Source of the DNA: Robertkochia sediminum | Lineage (GTDB): Bacteria > Bacteroidota > Bacteroidia > Flavobacteriales > Flavobacteriaceae | Direction: 5' to 3' | Length of the DNA: 64,000 nucleotides | Assembly (NCBI RefSeq): GCF_016786255.1 | Contig: NZ_JADMKT010000062.1 | Location: 1-64,000, forward strand | Shown here: positions 63,620-64,000 of the stretch, piece by piece | How positions within the stretch are numbered: the stretch's first letter is position 1 | Layout: each line of letters starts with the position of its first letter | Made by a program: the position numbers and the translations under genes | Notes under the pieces: model-generated | What the model was told of the DNA's origin: nothing | Databases searched by the model: none | Seen by the model: only the letters and a program-made list of their open reading frames with translations

Positions 63620-64000
63620 TTAATTACTCTCTACAGCCCCGGTTTCTTCCTTGAACAAACTGATCTCTCCATCGAGGACGAGACCGATCACAGTATATTC
63701 CTCGTCGATCTCCGATTCGGGAATATCGATATAGGTCACTCCGGGATACTTATTCCAATACACCTTATAAAAGGTTTTTTGGGTAAGCAGCGTTCCGCGC
63801 CCCACAACATAGGCCCGATGGATCTTATTATTGATCCCCTTCAGGAAAATTTTACCGTCTTTGGGAACATCACGTACAAAGACATAGAGGGTGCGATTAT
63901 CAGGAGATAAGGTGGTAGGGCCCATAAAATGCTCAAAAGGGATGCCCGATTTACTTCCGTAGATCGCTTCCTTATGTTTTGAAGTCCACCGACCAAGATC
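63620..64000 (-). CDS. GH29 alpha-L-fucosidase, C-terminal part
   Basis: The frame is open from the right window edge to its stop at 63620, so the N-terminus lies outside. The visible residues (DLGRWTSKHKEAIYGSKSG, then TLYVFVRDVPKDGKIFLKG) are the linker and C-terminal beta-sandwich of alpha-L-fucosidases: G-x-W-x-x-x-x-x-E-A-I-Y-G is a family hallmark. An internal ATG at 63925 is not the start. The catalytic barrel is not in the window. It removes alpha-L-fucose from glycans such as fucoidan or glycoproteins. Confidence 0.82.
   Translation of the reverse strand, partial: DLGRWTSKHKEAIYGSKSGIPFEHFMGPTTLSPDNRTLYVFVRDVPKDGKIFLKGINNKIHRAYVVGRGTLLTQKTFYKVYWNKYPGVTYIDIPESEIDEEYTVIGLVLDGEISLFKEETGAVESN

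Overview
The window looks like the chromosome of a marine member of the Flavobacteriaceae (Bacteroidota). The evidence is short lipoprotein signals ending in a Cys, many predicted secreted or surface proteins ending in AQ, a Bacteroidota-type tyrosine recombinase, PCMD, DUF547 and TlpA/DUF4369-type proteins, and a TTTG / TAnnTTTG-like promoter in front of a thioredoxin gene. I cannot name the genus. The first ~5.2 kb is visibly more AT-rich than the rest.

Left edge (1-5.4 kb): the right end of an integrated island. A tyrosine recombinase (2018-3229) lies beside a truncated 3' end of a tRNA-Asn gene (3380-3424), the expected scar of integration into a tRNA. Two lipoprotein genes in the island are separated or flanked by inverted repeats. 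Beyond the scar is a small AT-rich stretch with two orphan genes, ending in a second copy of the tRNA T-arm sequence at 5187. Three copies of a hairpin repeat family lie at 3.5, 5.2 and 6.9 kb and a fourth, inverted, at 58.1 kb.

Middle (5.4-40.9 kb): mostly carbohydrate and envelope genes. These include a cupin, an esterase and a six-hairpin glycosidase (7.0-10.8 kb), an amidohydrolase, DUF547 and peroxiredoxin-like genes, a GT2 glycosyltransferase, a GH20 hexosaminidase, and a surface lipoprotein with seven 99-bp thrombospondin-type-3 repeats followed by BspA-like repeats. A five-gene minus-strand operon (21.2-30.1 kb) holds a large cytoplasmic GH94/GH149/GH161-like glucan phosphorylase, GH17, a clan GH-A enzyme, an MFS glycoside symporter and GH30. 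It reads as a beta-1,3/1,6-glucan pathway with phosphorolysis inside the cell and no SusCD pair in view. After thioredoxin comes a two-gene unit of an outer-membrane porin-like barrel and an exported cupin with the metal motif and architecture of DddY-type DMSP lyases. An OMP, PCMD lipoprotein and NylB-like hydrolase cluster and a large MscS-type channel follow.

Right part (41-64 kb): a DabB-DabA inorganic-carbon uptake pair preceded by a conserved-looking small protein and followed by a DUF2914 membrane protein; pflB, pflA and an OFA-family transporter, a fermentative pyruvate-formate module; a penicillin-acylase-family hydrolase; a Vps10/BNR beta-propeller protein; a DUF1508 protein; KatG; a class-C-beta-lactamase-like hydrolase; a Crp/Fnr regulator; and the C-terminal part of a GH29 alpha-L-fucosidase cut by the window edge.

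The most interesting items are the DddY-like/porin pair, the DAB and PFL neighbourhood, the SusCD-less phosphorolytic glucan operon, the tRNA-Asn island border with its second scar, and the hairpin repeat family with compensatory stem changes.
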